Below, in pieces: positions 1-12,397 of a stretch of 64,000 nucleotides of DNA. The DNA comes from Tricholoma matsutake (taxonomy: Eukaryota > Basidiomycota > Agaricomycetes > Agaricales > Tricholomataceae): the NCBI GenBank assembly GCA_026075535.2, contig AP026546.1, positions 8,928,001 to 8,992,000 on the forward strand, read 5' to 3'. The notes below the pieces were generated by a model. It was not told the origin of the DNA, did not search any database, and worked only from the letters and a program-made list of their open reading frames with translations. The number at the start of each line of letters is the position of its first letter. The first letter of the stretch is position 1. The position numbers were made by a program, and so were the translations under genes.

Positions 1-476
1 CTGTGATTGTATATGCCAGGTCTGGGCTGTAAGGTTTGCTGGCGCATGAATGGGCATGACCAGTTTCAGAGTGTGGTGGCACCAAGAGCATACTTGGTGC
101 CTGGAGTTTGCATCTGGCAGGGCTGTGATTGTATATGCCAGGTCCAGGCTGAGGGTTTTGCTGGTGCATGAACACTTCATGTGGGCCCATATAAATTTCA
201 CAAATATCTATCTAAGCCAGCTGGGCATGACCAGTTTCAGTGTTTGATAGTCCTGAGCATGCTTGGTGCCCAGTGATTGCATCCAGCAGGGCTGTGATGG
301 TATAGGCCAGGTGTGGGCTGAGAGCTTTGCTGGTGCATGAACACTTTGTGTGGGCCCATATAAATTTCACAACCAAACATGGGCCCATGTGGACATTCCA
401 AGTCACTGAAGCTTTGGGTGGGCCTATGTTCCAGTTCATCTTGAGGATGGGCCCATACAATTAGTTTGATCACCAC
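1..476. repeat. Direct repeats with GGGCCCAT motifs (copies 0-2)
   Basis: Two and a half tandem copies of a diverged unit that begins GGGCATGACCAGTTTCAG (about 52-224 and 225-476, with the tail of an earlier copy at 1-51). Each contains a TGCATGAACACTT block followed by TGTGGGCCCATATAA. The second copy extends further, through several ATGGGCCCAT palindromes. Short ORFs here are not conserved in frame between copies, so I read it as non-coding repeat DNA, probably remnants of an unidentified element. Confidence 0.7.
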
Positions 477-639
477 CATCATAACTACAGACAAACCACA
501 GGTGAGGAAATGGGGTGGCACATTTCCCCCAGTAAAATATATTAACAACCAAGAAATAGTGATGCTACTGACATATAACACAATGTACATCATGTTCCAC
601 ATGTATAACTAGCCCATGATATCTATCTAAGCCAGCTGG

Positions 640-825
640 GCATTATGAGGGGATTGGAGAGTGCCCTAGGTGTTTCTCTAATTTCCTGCATTCATCCCAC
701 ATTTCTCCCAGTCTTAGTTCCTTCTATTTTGCATTTTTGATGATTTTCCCTTATTTTATTCCCTTTTTTGGCTTGTGTGTGCATGTTGACACTTTATATT
801 TAGAGGCAGAGTCCCCTTCCAATGT
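640..825 (+). repeat. Dispersed repeat, partner at 32648-32858
   Basis: A pyrimidine-rich block. It starts near GGAGAGTGCCCTAGGTGTTT, runs through repeated TTCCTTCTATT / GATTTTCCCTTATTTTAT text and ends in TTTAGAGGCAGAGT. The same order of blocks occurs at 32648-32858 in the same orientation. No ORF is conserved between the two, so this looks like part of a non-coding dispersed element. Confidence 0.6.
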
Positions 826-997
826 TTCCCATGATCTGCGATCAATCTACATTAATCTGTGCACTTATCTCCACTATTTCTATTTTCATACTGCTATTTG
901 ATTTTGCCTATCTTCACATATACTGGACATTGGCACAGGGTTCCTTAGAGTTTTCTCTTCAGATTCCCCTTTGCTAGAGGCTAAGGTTGCCCTTATA

Positions 998-1252
998 GGC
1001 ATGACCAGTTTCAGCATTTGACAGCCCTGAGCATGCTTGGTGCACAGTGTTTGCATCTGGCAGGGCTGTGATTGTATAGGCCAGGTGCAGGCCGAGAGTT
1101 TTGCTGGCATATGAACACTTCATGTGGGCCCATATAATTCTCACAAACAAACATGGGCCCATGTGGACATTCCACATCACTGAATGCTCTGGGTGGGCCC
1201 ATGTTTCAGTTCATCTTAAGGATGGGCCCATACAATTAGTTTGCTCACCACC
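998..1252. repeat. Third copy of the GGGCCCAT repeat
   Basis: This copy matches 225-476 almost end to end, including the start GGGCATGACCAGTTTCAG, the AACATGGGCCCATGTGGA block and the end ACAATTAGTTTG. It is separated from the first copies by about 520 bases that hold another dispersed repeat (640-825). Confidence 0.75.
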
Positions 1253-2609
1253 TAGTTGGGTGGAAAGAGGGCAGTGTCACAGGTGATGAAAGCCTTGGTC
1301 ATGGTCACATAAGTTGACAGAACCATGGAAAGGCTACAACTAATCCCTGTAACCCACCCCTAACTAAGTAAGGTCCAATGCTTGGTACTAGTCAGTCTCT
1401 ATATCATATATCAGGGATGAGACTGGAACATAACCATGAGTGTCAAGGTACCAGCACACGGTGCTGGTGACAAAACAAAAAGTGGCACCATGACAATAAA
1501 GAACAGTGCTGGCATATCAAACAGTGATAAAACCAAATTAGCATAATGAAATCCAAGCATGTTGATAGGTCCACCTTGCCATTCAAGCTTGGAAAACACA
1601 TCTACAATCTTTGTCAAAGCTCTACAAACCCATACAAACCTCTACAAACCTCTACAAAGTCATGAGAATGCTTCAAAATTCTTCACAACACTTCGAAACT
1701 CTTCACAACACCTCGAAATTCTTTGTATGCCTTCGGCCACAATAATACAATTTGCCCGACCTTTGGACAGCTCAGGATATACACTTGGAACATTGTCGAT
1801 GAGTTCTGAACCAGTATCAAGCAATATCGCAGCGATATTGGCCTTCAAACAAGTCCGATATTTTCTTGACCGACTTTGAAAATCAACATCGGACACTATA
1901 TCGCTATCCGAATGGTCATCACACACATGCCAGACGTATCCCCTACCATTGTCAAACAATATCGCACTGATTTCGGGCCATGAACAAAGTCCGAAGAAAC
2001 TTCAAAAATCTTCGAAAAACATCAAACCTCGAAAAACATCTTTGGACACAGTATTTCCTATTCGAACAATCTTAGGATGCATGCTGGACACATGGGACAC
2101 TATCTCGAGTATATCGAACACATTTCGACCACATGTGCACACATACAATCTGCTCGAAGCAGTTTCCAATGTTTTATTCAATTATAATGAGGACAGTCCA
2201 CTTTTAGCTATTCTTTCTTATTATTTCTTCATCATGTGTTATATTCACCCTTTCTAGGCTCGCTTTATTGTTCTGATATGCTTATATTGTCTTTTGCCTC
2301 GAGTTTTCCACATGTTTGCCTCATGTTCTCTAGCCTTTTTAGGTACTTTCTTTATTTTATATAAAAAGATGTACTAGATACAAAGAAACACAAGAAAGTC
2401 ATCGTCTTCCTCCCAGATCACAGTGATTTGAGAGTAAAGTTTAGTCTTATTCAGTCCGAAGTTTGGTGTTTTATGCTAAACTTCCTCGAAATTCCTTGCA
2501 CTACCCTATTTTCCCTCGATTAGCCTTTTCTTCACTTCTACTACTTGTCTAGTCCCCTGATCTTGCATCCAAACATATCTGCGCACTCGAAATTCCTTGA
2601 AACTTCTTT
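1253..2609. other. AT-rich intergenic stretch, no supported gene
   Basis: No ORF here has recognisable domain content. There are short irregular repeats of CTCTACAAAC (about 1618-1660) and CTTCACAACA/CTTCGAAA (1675-1720). A weak imperfect duplication of an AATATCGCA..GATNT block occurs near 1820 and 1960. Nothing else could be supported. Confidence 0.5.
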
Positions 2610-2690
2610 GAAAATCATTGTGACATCTCAAAAATCATCGCAATGTCTCACAAATCATCACAACCCCTCAAAAATCATTGCAAGTCCTTG
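2610..2690. repeat. 20-bp tandem repeat, four copies
   Basis: Four consecutive imperfect copies of about 20 bases built on AAAAATCATYGCAA followed by a YCTC end. Short minisatellite, no coding role seen. Confidence 0.65.
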
Positions 2691-3264
2691 AAACACATTC
2701 TTTTAGCCTCGAACTGCTTTGACAAGCAGTTGTTTTATGACTATTTGATGGTCGGTCTGACAGGTGACATCTAGAGGGCCCCGCATCCTTCCTCTGACTT
2801 GTGTTATACCATCCGAAGCCATTTTGTGGGTTTTGTTTGGGTTTCTGGGTTGAGCATCATCAGCGTAAGGCTGGTCGTTGTTCTGGTGTGCCAGGCTTAC
2901 AGGCAATTGTGATTGCATTCAGTGCCCAGGCCTATTGAAATTACAGTTAATTGGTGCTGATCATAGAGATTGTACATTGTATCTTCATAAGTAGTTCTCA
3001 CAGTCAATAAACAACTTTGTTCATTGATTATAGTACTACATAGTGCAGGTATCAAATATTACTGTATAATTCATTGGGACAGTGCTGCTGAATGTATGCA
3101 CAAGGCTGCTGAGGTTATTAATAGTCTGATTCAGTGCCAGATCCTGGTGACCATACATGAGTTGGTGGGCCCATACCAACTGGTTGAGATGTGAGCCCAC
3201 ATGATACCCTCTCACCATGGGCCCAGTCCACTAGCCACAGATTGTCTGTGGTTTTTCATCCATT
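2691..3264. other. Non-coding spacer before the LINE 3' end
   Basis: No supported gene. A short block near 3165-3230 carries GGGCCCATACC, GAGCCCACATG and ATGGGCCCAG, reminiscent of the repeats at the start of the window but too diverged to call a copy. Confidence 0.4.
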
Positions 3265-3532
3265 GGCTTTTTTTTCCTTCTTAAATCCCATTATTCTCTG
3301 TTGTGGCAGACCATATGTAAGAGAGTAAATAAGTATGGTAATGTTTTGGGTTCACCCAATTCATTGCCATGTTTCCTTCCTTTGTCATCTGCTTGGAGGT
3401 ACCACATAGCGGTACTCAAAGTGCCATAAGTGCTGTTGGGTGGTGGCTCTGAGGCCAGGTTTATTGATGGTTGGTTTGCTGTGGTATGGTTTTCTGTCCT
3501 TCTCTTCTTCTCTTCCCTACATAGTTTTCTCT

Positions 3533-6500
3533 TCATCTGTCACTGTGTCTTCCTCCTCTGTGTTGTTCTTCAGCTAGTGTTGGTATCTCTCTGAAAGTGC
3601 TGTGAAAGCACCCTGTTTTGGCTATGAACTTGAATAATGCACCCAGAGTTTTGGGTGTAGTGAGTAGTTTCATAATGTTAATGTCTCTTCCACTGGCATT
3701 GTTGCACAAAGTTTGTCTGGCTCTTTGGTGTGCTGGGCAGTGTAGCAAGAAGTGTTGTACAGATTCTTTTTCCTGTTGGCATGCTGGGCACATTGGTGAG
3801 TTACTCTTCCCTATATGATGCAAGTGCTTAGCTAGTGGGGCATGCCCTGTCCACAACTGTGTTGGAATGCTGGTGAGTTTTCTTGGTAGGTTGGCAATTA
3901 GTTTGATGTACTTGTCCAATGGGGATGTTGGGTCCATCTTTTTCATCTTTCTGAACTGTGGTGACTTTTGCCATGTTTTTTGTGCTCTGGGTTTGAGTTT
4001 TTCATTGTATGCCCACTTCATTGGGGACTTGCTATGGGGTAGTGTCTTTTTGAGGTATCTCAGTAGTTTGCTTCTGTCACTGCTTCCCTCTGTTATCGCC
4101 TTCTTGGCTTACTCATCTGCCCACTCATTCCCATCTGCTCCTTTATGTCCTGGTACCCATTTTACTTTGAGCCATATTCTGCTATGTTTTTTTTTCAGTG
4201 TTTCTATGCATTTGTGAAACATGTCAAAAATATAGTGACCTGCAGAGGAGCTCATTAGCTGAGTGACTGTAATTGATGCTTGATTGTCAATGTAGAATAT
4301 GGCTGACTGTACTCCCCACTTGTTGGAGACTAATTTGGTGCCTAGGATAGCACCTACGCCTTCTCCTTTATATACTGTGTGGTGACATTGTGAGCCTAGC
4401 CAGTAATGTAGCTTGGTTTTCATCTTCCCATTCTGGTATAGGACTGCTGCTGCCCCAATTTTCCCTTCCCTGCCTGATCCATCAGTGAAGACCTTAACAT
4501 CTGGTCTGTCTCATTTGAGGGACTCCAGTGCCTCATTGACATTGTTTGTGATGTTAGCCATGACTTTTGGTTTCCATTTTTGTCATACCTAACTACTTTG
4601 ATGGTCTCAACAGCTTGTGGTTGTATACTGTACCTGAGCATGAGGTCATGTAGTGGCGTTGGATGATGTTTCACTAGTCTTTTTGCTGCATTGATGACTG
4701 GTTTGTGGAGGGGGTGAGTTTTGGGTAAGGTTGCTAGGCATATAGCCTATCAGTGGCAGTGTTTTTTGACCAGCAGGTGGACTTCAATTGTTTTCCTACA
4801 TTCTGCTGTGGGGTGAGGAAAACATCAGCAGCATATAACATGCAGGGGATGGCAATGGAAAGCTATAGCTGCTGTGTATATTTTGCATTCATTCCCTGGG
4901 ATGCTCATGCCAGTCTGCTGAACTGGATTAGCCAGTCCTGTCCTTTGGCCAGAGCAACTGCACACTGTCCTTTCCAATTCAGTTTGTTGTCCATTATCAC
5001 TCCTAGAAATTTGGCCATTTCCTTTGAAGGTATGCATTGGTTTCCAGGTAGCAGGGCTCATCATGGTATTTGCATTCTCTTCTTCAGGTTTAGTTGGTGT
5101 GGGATGAGTTTCCTTGAAATGTCCAGTAGTTGGAATTTTTCAATGCGGAATTCACAGTTGTGGTTTTTTGCCCATTCAAAGACTCCCCCTGCACAATTCA
5201 TGATGTTTTGCAGCTTTTCATGGGTCTCTGAGAAGTCTTTTCCTGTGACTATTATTACTGCATTGTCATCAAACAATAGTGTCCATTCGCCTATCCTGGG
5301 GATTGGTATCTCCAGTAGATCTGAGTTGTAGATGAGGTAGAAAACTCCCGAGTATGGGTCGCCCTGGTCCAGTCTGTTGTCTACTATGAATGCCATTGTT
5401 TCAAAGTTGTCGAAACTTAGAGTTGTGCAACAATTTCCTAGGCATCTTACCATCCATTCTGCATACTCTTGGGGTATCCCTCTCTTCCTCATGTTGTGAA
5501 TGAGTCAGTTGATGTCTACACTGGGGAAAGCACCTTTAACATTGAGGAAGAGAGTAGAAGTGGCTTGCCCTTTTCTCCACATGTCCTTTACTACTTTTGT
5601 TAGCATGTGTTTGAATCTGTTGTAGTGCTTGCACCAAAGTGATTTGCTGGGAGTATGTTGTGTTTCTTGCACATGGTGACAATGTCCAGCATTTGGCAGC
5701 TATTGAGTAGCCGAGCCATACCATCTGATAGTACAATGGGTCTCCATGCTGAGGGGGCAGTGTAGTCAGGTTTTCCCAGTTTCTTCAGGATGAGTGTTTC
5801 TGTGGTCGCCCATTCCTGTGGGTAGTATTTCCATGAGCTAGTAGCATGAAAGCGTGGGCCTAGTTAGAGAATGATATCTTCTCTAGCATGTGTGAAGATT
5901 GAATTTGGTGTTGTATCGCTCTTGGTGGCTTTGTATGGCTTCAGTTTCTTGATTGCATGGTGTATTTGGTCATCTGTTATATTTGTGAATGTCCAGCATG
6001 GTGGCAGGTAGTGGTAGTCTCATGGTATGGGTGGTGTTGTTGAGTTCGGTGGTGGGAAGAATGTTTCATAGAAGAGCTGTCCCTTGCTGGCATTGTCTGT
6101 TGCTTCCCTTGTGACTTGTTTTGTTGTTGGGTCTTTTACCTGTAGAGTCAGGATTCTTGCCTTCCCTGCATCAGTTGCCAGTGAGGTCACCAGTCTACTT
6201 GCCTGCCACATGCTAGTTTGATTCCAGTCCTTCTAGCCAGTCTGCCCAATGTTCCACTTTTGCCTTCCATATTATTTTGGAGTATCAGTTCCATTGCTAC
6301 CAATATTTCTTGTGTACTGGGTGTTGGGTGTTGGGATCATGGTATTTTGATCTCCCACCAAATTGTTGCATTTTTTTCTTCTCCACTGCTAACCTGGTTG
6401 TCCACCACCTTTTTGAATACAGGCTGGGTTTTGTCAGCTTTACATGTTTCTTGATGGCATCTTGTATCACTTCATTTAGTTTTTTGAGTCTGTGGTCAAA

Positions 6501-7377
6501 GTCTTGCGCATCTACAATCTCTGTGGGTTCAGGGAGGTTAGCAAGGTTTTCCTTGAGAGTTTTGCTTAGCTCAGTCCAGTTTGTTAATCTAAAGTTTCAT
6601 TGTGGCTTCCAGGCTGTTTTTGGTGCATATACATCTATCTGTGTGATATTGGGGTAGTGATCAGTTCTTACCAGTCTCAATGTGTTATCAGTGGTGCACT
6701 TAATAATGGCATCCATGATCACTTCCATACAGAACTCTTGTGTGATTGCCTGTGTTGTGGGCCCATAGGGTTGGTATGAACAGTGGTAGCACCATCTTCA
6801 TGTTGTGTCTTCCAAGCATGTTGAGGAGCAGTTGTGTCAGATTTAGGTTGTTGCACATGAATAAGTGTGCGTTTCTGGGTTCATCCCACAATGGGTGGTG
6901 CCAGTTAAAATCCCCCATCCATATCGTGTGTAGTGGTCCCATTGCCTGTATCTGTCTCTCTCGATCTCTCATGAAAGTGGAGATGTGTGTTAATGCATGG
7001 TTGTTGTCACCATCATTGTATATGTTAATAATCTGTAGAGTACCAAACTGACCTTGGATTTCTATTGCTGTGATATCTGGGTGTTGGAAGTGTATTTGTT
7101 GCCATGTGTCTGTCAAAATGTTAGCATCAACAAGGGTAATGGATCTCATACTGTCTGGGTGTTCTTGGTGCATGCTGGAGTATATGGCAGTCCAGGGTTG
7201 GTTCACTCATGTTTTGCCTCTGAGGTCTATGTAAGGTTCTTGTATAGCACATATGTTGTATTAGTCATGTCTGAGGCTCTGGAGCAGGTCTAGCTGGCTG
7301 ATTAGCAATTTGTTAACATTCTGTTGTTGAATTTGCAACGGCCTTTGTAATGCATCTTGATCTTGGTTTTCAGACAT
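3533..7377 (-). pseudogene. LINE ORF2: endonuclease, reverse transcriptase, RNase H
   Basis: ORF2 starts at ATG 7377. The apurinic-type endonuclease (about 7377-6700) shows QEPY and GDFNWHHPLWD. A linker (6211-6020) precedes the reverse transcriptase (about 5770-4750), with LDQGDPYSG at 5350-5370. The catalytic box reads FDDNAVII, so the FxDD pair has lost its second aspartate. RNase H (4423-4080) shows YIDNQAS and GHKGADGNEWADE. The C-terminal piece (4021-3533) has CX2CX8HX4C. The reading jumps frame several times. ORF2 proteins nick target DNA and copy their own RNA; this copy cannot. Confidence 0.75.
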
Positions 7378-7379
7378 AT

Positions 7380-8019
7380 TCAAGGGGTGTGTGTGATCTG
7401 TTCCACAGCACCTCTTCTGGTCTTGGTCCTAGTCCCTGTTTATTCGGGACTCTGTCTCCCCATGGAGTGTTTTGTTGTGACAGTCTGCACTTTTCATCTG
7501 GTGTTTGTTGTTCATTAGTTGCCATGCAGTTGGGGTATCCATCTAGAGTTGCCTGAGCTGGTTGTACTGGCCAGCCATTGTCGACTGTGCAAGTGTTAGT
7601 CTTTTGTTGGTTGTCCCAGTGCCTACCTTGTTGCCCATGGTATTGCCTGCCATGCTGAACCATTTGCCAGTTCTCCATGAATTGTTGGGGGTTGTGTGGG
7701 TTGTCCCTGTTATGATTCCAGGCCACGTCTCATTGCCATTGTTGTGGTTGATTCTCTGTATTTTGCTCTGGTTGATTCAGTGATTTCCATGTGCTTGGGA
7801 TGAAAGTTGGAAAGTACCTATACTTGTTTTCTGGTACGTGTGCTTGTATTTTTTTCTTGTTCTGCCTTGAACTTTGGACAGTTTCTGTCTGCTGCTTTAT
7901 GGCCTTTGGCTTCCATACCTGTACAATTAGCACAGCAGAAGTTGCACGTGTCTTTGATGTTACATGTTGATGTTTGGTGTTGTTCTCTGCAGCATGCGCA
8001 GGTGTCTCCATCTGCCTTG
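7380..8019 (-). pseudogene. LINE ORF1, C-terminal zinc-knuckle part
   Basis: Read from 8019 downward, the frame that continues the ORF1 fragment above 14240 gives two more cysteine knuckles: CACCREQHQTSTC, then CANC with a distal H and C. The LTR element therefore landed between the first and second knuckle. Removing the element plus one 5-bp target copy makes the frame continuous across the junction. Further down the text has several stops and is degenerate to about 7380, where ORF2 starts. Confidence 0.65.
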
Positions 8020-8421
8020 TGTTAGGGTGACACCCACTATCTGCTAGCTAAGACCATGTGGGTTCTCTCTACAAGAAGGGGGCGGGATCCACGCTCGTGA
8101 TGGGGGAATTGATGGTTTTGATGCGAGGGGTTATTAATAGGTGAGTTTGTTGAGATAGGCCTTTCACACCAAAAATGTAGGTGGAATACCTAAGAGAACA
8201 CAACTGGGGTCCCCTAGGCATATATTTAGGGTTTATATACTATGTTACATATATTGTACATTGTTGTTACTGACACATGTGTACAGGCGCATACATAGTG
8301 ATTCATGCGAAATAATATTCTCACACTATCAAAGTGTAGCATCATTTGGTGTAATGTAGTGTAATTCGACATAATAAAATGAAAATGAAATTTTATTAGG
8401 TAATGGGGCTGTTTCCCAACA
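8020..8421 (-). repeat. LTR of copy A (3' LTR in element orientation)
   Basis: 402 bp, TGTTAGGG to CCAACA on the plus strand. It differs from its partner at 13838-14239 mostly by C/T and G/A changes, many at CpG (for example AGGGTGACA against AGGGCGACA, GATGCGAGG against GATGCAAGG). Confidence 0.93.
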
Positions 8422-8434
8422 TTACCCCCCTTTT
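8422..8434 (-). other. Polypurine tract of copy A
   Basis: On the element strand AAAAGGGGGG (8425-8434) is followed by TAA and then the 3' LTR. The same tract and spacing occur in copy B. It is the expected second-strand priming site and overlaps the stop codon of the chromodomain frame. Confidence 0.8.
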
Positions 8435-9842
8435 ATGCCTCGACTTCCAGGCGAGAAAATATTATGTTTGTCCCCTCTGTGAAATTTTGGTAAGGCCGGA
8501 ATTTCATCCCCTCATACACCATTCTCGCAATGCAATGCGGAGCATTCGGATTATGTTTAAAGAATTGGGCGATCGCATTATGTGCTCACTTACAATTCTC
8601 TTTGGGTTCCCACGAATTATTTTCATCGGTATAGTTTTTCCACTTTATTAAGAACTCCAATTTGTTCCGTCGAAGACGTGAGTCTAGAATTTCTTCAACT
8701 ATGTATTCTGGAGCACCTTCTACTATTATTGGAGGTTGCGGAGTAGTTTGTTGGCCAGGAATAGTGGGTGGACGGTAAGGGCGTAAGCGGGATACGTTAA
8801 TCTCGGGATCAATCTTAAATGATCGGGGTAATTTTAGCACTACTGCATTAGGCAAGATCACTTTAGAGATCGCATATGGGCCAACTTGTTTCTCTGTAAG
8901 TTTCTTTGAAGGTCGTGGAATATTCAGGTCCTTGGTACTTAGCCATACCAAGTCACCAACTTTGTACTCTGGAGTGTGTGCTCGAGTACGATCCACATGT
9001 CGCATCATGTCATCACGTGCTTTCTTCAATGCCACCTCTGCTTCCTCTTGTACCCTTTGCATCTTAGATACAAAATCTTCTACCGACTGTACTTTGACTT
9101 CCCTTCTGGGTTCTACTCCCATGCGAGGATGATATCCATAATTCGCAAAAAAGGGTGTCATACGAGTAGCTGAATGGAATTTATTATTGTGGGAAAATTC
9201 GGCAATTGCCAACCATTCGGGCCAGTCAGTTTGTCGGTAGTTGACAAACATACGTAGGTACTGCTCCAACTCCTGATTCATTCTCTCTGTCTGCCCATCA
9301 GTCTGCAGGTGATATGCCATAGATAATTTAGTTTGAATTCCTAATATGTTGTTTAGTTCTCGCATAAATGTGGAAGCAAATTGTGGTCCGCAATTGGAGA
9401 TAACGGTATTGGGTAACCCATGTAACCACCATACCTGATTTAGATAGAGGCACGCCAAGCCCAATGATGAGGTTTCTGTAGTAGTATGAATAATATGGAC
9501 CTCCTTTGTAAAGCGGTCGCATACTACGAATATTGCATTGTACCCTTGAGCCTCAGGTAATCCAGTAATAAAATCCACAGATATATCTCGCCACGGCACT
9601 TTAGGTATAGGGTTCAGCATTAATTTTCCTGCAGGTTTCTCTGGAAATTTCTTCCCCCTCATGCACATATCACATCCATCCACATACCCCAACACAGACT
9701 TCGAAATTCTGGGCCACCAATAATTTCTCATTACTAATTCCAACGTCTTCCATCTTCCTGGGTGTCCGGCAATCAGTGTATTGTGATGTAACCAGACAAT
9801 CTCCCTTCACAAATCCTGATCCTTCGGTACATACACTTTTCC
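8433..9842 (-). pseudogene. Copy A integrase and chromodomain
   Basis: An open stretch of 385 codons (9743-8586) covers the integrase. The zinc-binding CDMC is followed by the DDE core: DFITGLPEAQG, ISNCGPQFAS and the glutamate in QTDGQTERMNQELEQ. In the second motif copy B has ISDCG where A has ISNCG, so the catalytic aspartate is lost here. A C-terminal chromodomain with EYIVEEILDSR and FLIKWKNYTDENNSWEP ends near the polypurine tract. Chromodomains tether integration to heterochromatin in chromoviruses. TGA codons upstream at 9843-9845 and near 9809 correspond to CGA in copy B. Confidence 0.85.
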
Positions 9843-11240
9843 TCAGAACAACACCAACCCTTGTTCCTCAGCCCATTCGTCTCCTTTGATATTACCTTTC
9901 TTCTCTCCCTTCAGAGCTTTCACGGCTTCCACTACTTCATCGTCCATTTCCGAGCATTGTCTAATTTTAGACAACATTTCCATTTCCGAGCTATCTATTA
10001 ATAGATGCCCTTGATGCATAGCGCAAATGCGAAAGTATTTGGGTTTGAGTAAGGTAACATTTTTGTTGTCCTCCTCCACCCCCCTTTTATGATCAATACG
10101 TCTGGATAAGGCATCTGCTTTCCTCATTAAGCTTCCCACTTTATGGACCAAGTGAAAGTTGAAACACAATAGGAATAGTGCCCAACACGCTTGCCAGCGA
10201 TTAAGCTTTTTAGCAGACATGAAGTATTGCAGATTTTGATGATCCGTCCAGATCTCAATTTGATGCATACATCCCTCCAAATAATGCCTCCACGCCTCCA
10301 ATGCTCGTATTATCCCCAACATCTCTTTGTCATGCACATCATAATTCCTCTCCACATCATTCAACCCTTTTGACAAGTATGCACAAGGATGCCATTTGTC
10401 ATCTTTGCACAGCATTGATAATACTGCTCCAGTAGCAAAATCGGATGCATCAGATTCCACTCGCAAAGGGCGTGTGAAATCTACTGGGGCTAATATTGGT
10501 CCCTCCACAAACTTCCTCTTCAACTCCTCAAACGCTGTCTGCTGCTGCTCTCCCCACCTCCACACTACTCCCTTTCGCATAAGGTTATGTAAGGGTGCGG
10601 CAATTTTAGAAAAATTGTGCACAAAGTGATGATAATAATTTGCGAGTCCCAAGAAGGCTTGAACCTCCTTGACATGGGTGGGCGCAGGCCAATCTGTGAT
10701 CGCCTGTACCTTGATCAGATCCATTTTGATCCTGTCAGGGCCAATCAATAATCCTAGGAACTTGATCTCGCTTGCCCCAAACACACACTTCTCTGGTTTC
10801 AAAAATAGATCATTCTCCGCCAACCTCCATAACACCTCCTGCACTATCGCCTCATGATTCTCTTCATCCTCCGTGAATATTAGAATGTTATCAATAAATA
10901 TTATTACCACGCCTTTGTCTATTATGTCCTTGAAAATGTCATTCATCATATTTTGAAAGGTCGGGGGACTATTAGTCATCCCAAAAAACATGACAAGTGG
11001 CTCAAAGGATCCTCGACGCGTGGCAAATGCAGCCTTCCACTCATCTCCTTTCTTTATTCATACATTGTTGTATCCCCATCGTAAATCCAATTTTATAAAG
11101 ACCTTGGCTTTTCCCACCTCATCAATTATTTCTGAGATCAACGGCAGGGGGTACGCGTTCTTCACTGTCCACTCATTCAGATACCTATAATCGGTACACA
11201 TCCTCTTCCTTTGGTCTTTTTTGGGCACGAAGAATATTGG
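9843..11240 (-). pseudogene. Copy A reverse transcriptase and RNase H
   Basis: Open from 10991 to 9843, with an N-terminal fragment upstream ending at a TGA near 11057 where copy B has CGA. The catalytic box reads IIFIDNILIF; copy B reads FIDDIL, so A has lost the second aspartate. RNase H begins near RVESDASDFATGAVLS and runs to KADALSRR. The thumb motif FLGLANYY is present. Family role: copies the element RNA into DNA. Inactive here. Confidence 0.85.
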
Positions 11241-11411
11241 TGATGTCTGCAGTGATTTCGAAGGTCATATGTATCCTTTGCGCAATTGCTCCTTCAGGAA
11301 TGCATCCACTTCTTCTTGTTCCATCGGAGATAACAGATATACCTTTGACTTCTTTGGCACAAACCCTGGCTTCATCTCAATTGCATGATCCCATGGCTTC
11401 CGCACCGGCAT

Positions 11412-12347
11412 TCACTCAGACTCCTTCTTTTGGAACACTGACAAATGTTTATGATACACTTTTGGCACCCATTCCTCCACTGGCTTCTCCACCTTCATGA
11501 TATTCTTGTCCCACGACTGTCCTCCATGAACTGCTCTAAAGATTTGCTTCTGCTCTTCTTTCTCGATCATGATCAGAACTTCCCCATTTGGCATTTCCTC
11601 ATCCTCCACTTCCTCCATCATAACAGAATACTTTCTCGGACGTTCTTTCTCTTTCTTTTTCCTTTTTTCCTTCTTCATCTTCCTCCCATACACATTACAT
11701 TCCTTAGGACAACGAGTCATTTGTACTTTCCCAGTTTTCCAATCAATTTCGGGATTATGCTTCCGTAACCACGGACATCCTATTATTAGGTTGGTTTTCC
11801 CAAGATCGCACACTTCAAATACGGCTCACTCCTGATGCTCCTGATACTTTAGTATCATAGTCACCTCCTCCTTGATAGTTCCTCCACGATTGACTGTTCC
11901 ATCAATATTGTACACCATTATAGGTTGCGCCAGCTTGCGTGTGCTAATACTATTTCCGGTAATTAAGGATTGATTAATAAATAATCCTGTAGCACCACTG
12001 TCAAGCAACGCTTCCAAATCAATAGCTGCATGCGTGTTCACTGTCTTCAGTCCCACAGTCAAGGTGATTTCGGGTTCTATTCGCGCAGAGCGAATAAAGA
12101 ATTTAGGGGTTTTTGGAAATGACATGTGACAATTTTCTTTGTTGCATGATTTGCAACAGTTGTACTCCTCCTCAATTTCCTTTTCTGATTTACTCTGGGT
12201 TTCCTCAGATACTAATACATTGTAACAATTCTGGGTCACCAATGGGGAAACCTTCACTGGGACTCTTCCACAAAATTCTCCTGCTTGCCTTCCTCCTGCT
12301 TCACTTCCTCGATTGTAGCTCCCCTGATCTTTCTCTTCTGCTTGCAA
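11412..12347 (-). pseudogene. Copy A protease region
   Basis: Aspartic protease of Ty3 type with ALLDSGATGLFIN. The frame lies -1 relative to gag, as in copy B. Two TGA stops (11826-11828 and 11412-11414) correspond to CGA arginine codons in copy B. A lysine-rich linker follows the protease. Downstream, the text leading into the reverse transcriptase carries another TGA at 11265-11267, which is also present in copy B. Confidence 0.8.
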
Positions 12348-12397
12348 TACTTAGAAATGTGTCCTAACTGCCCACAGTTAAAACATTTAAGTGGGGC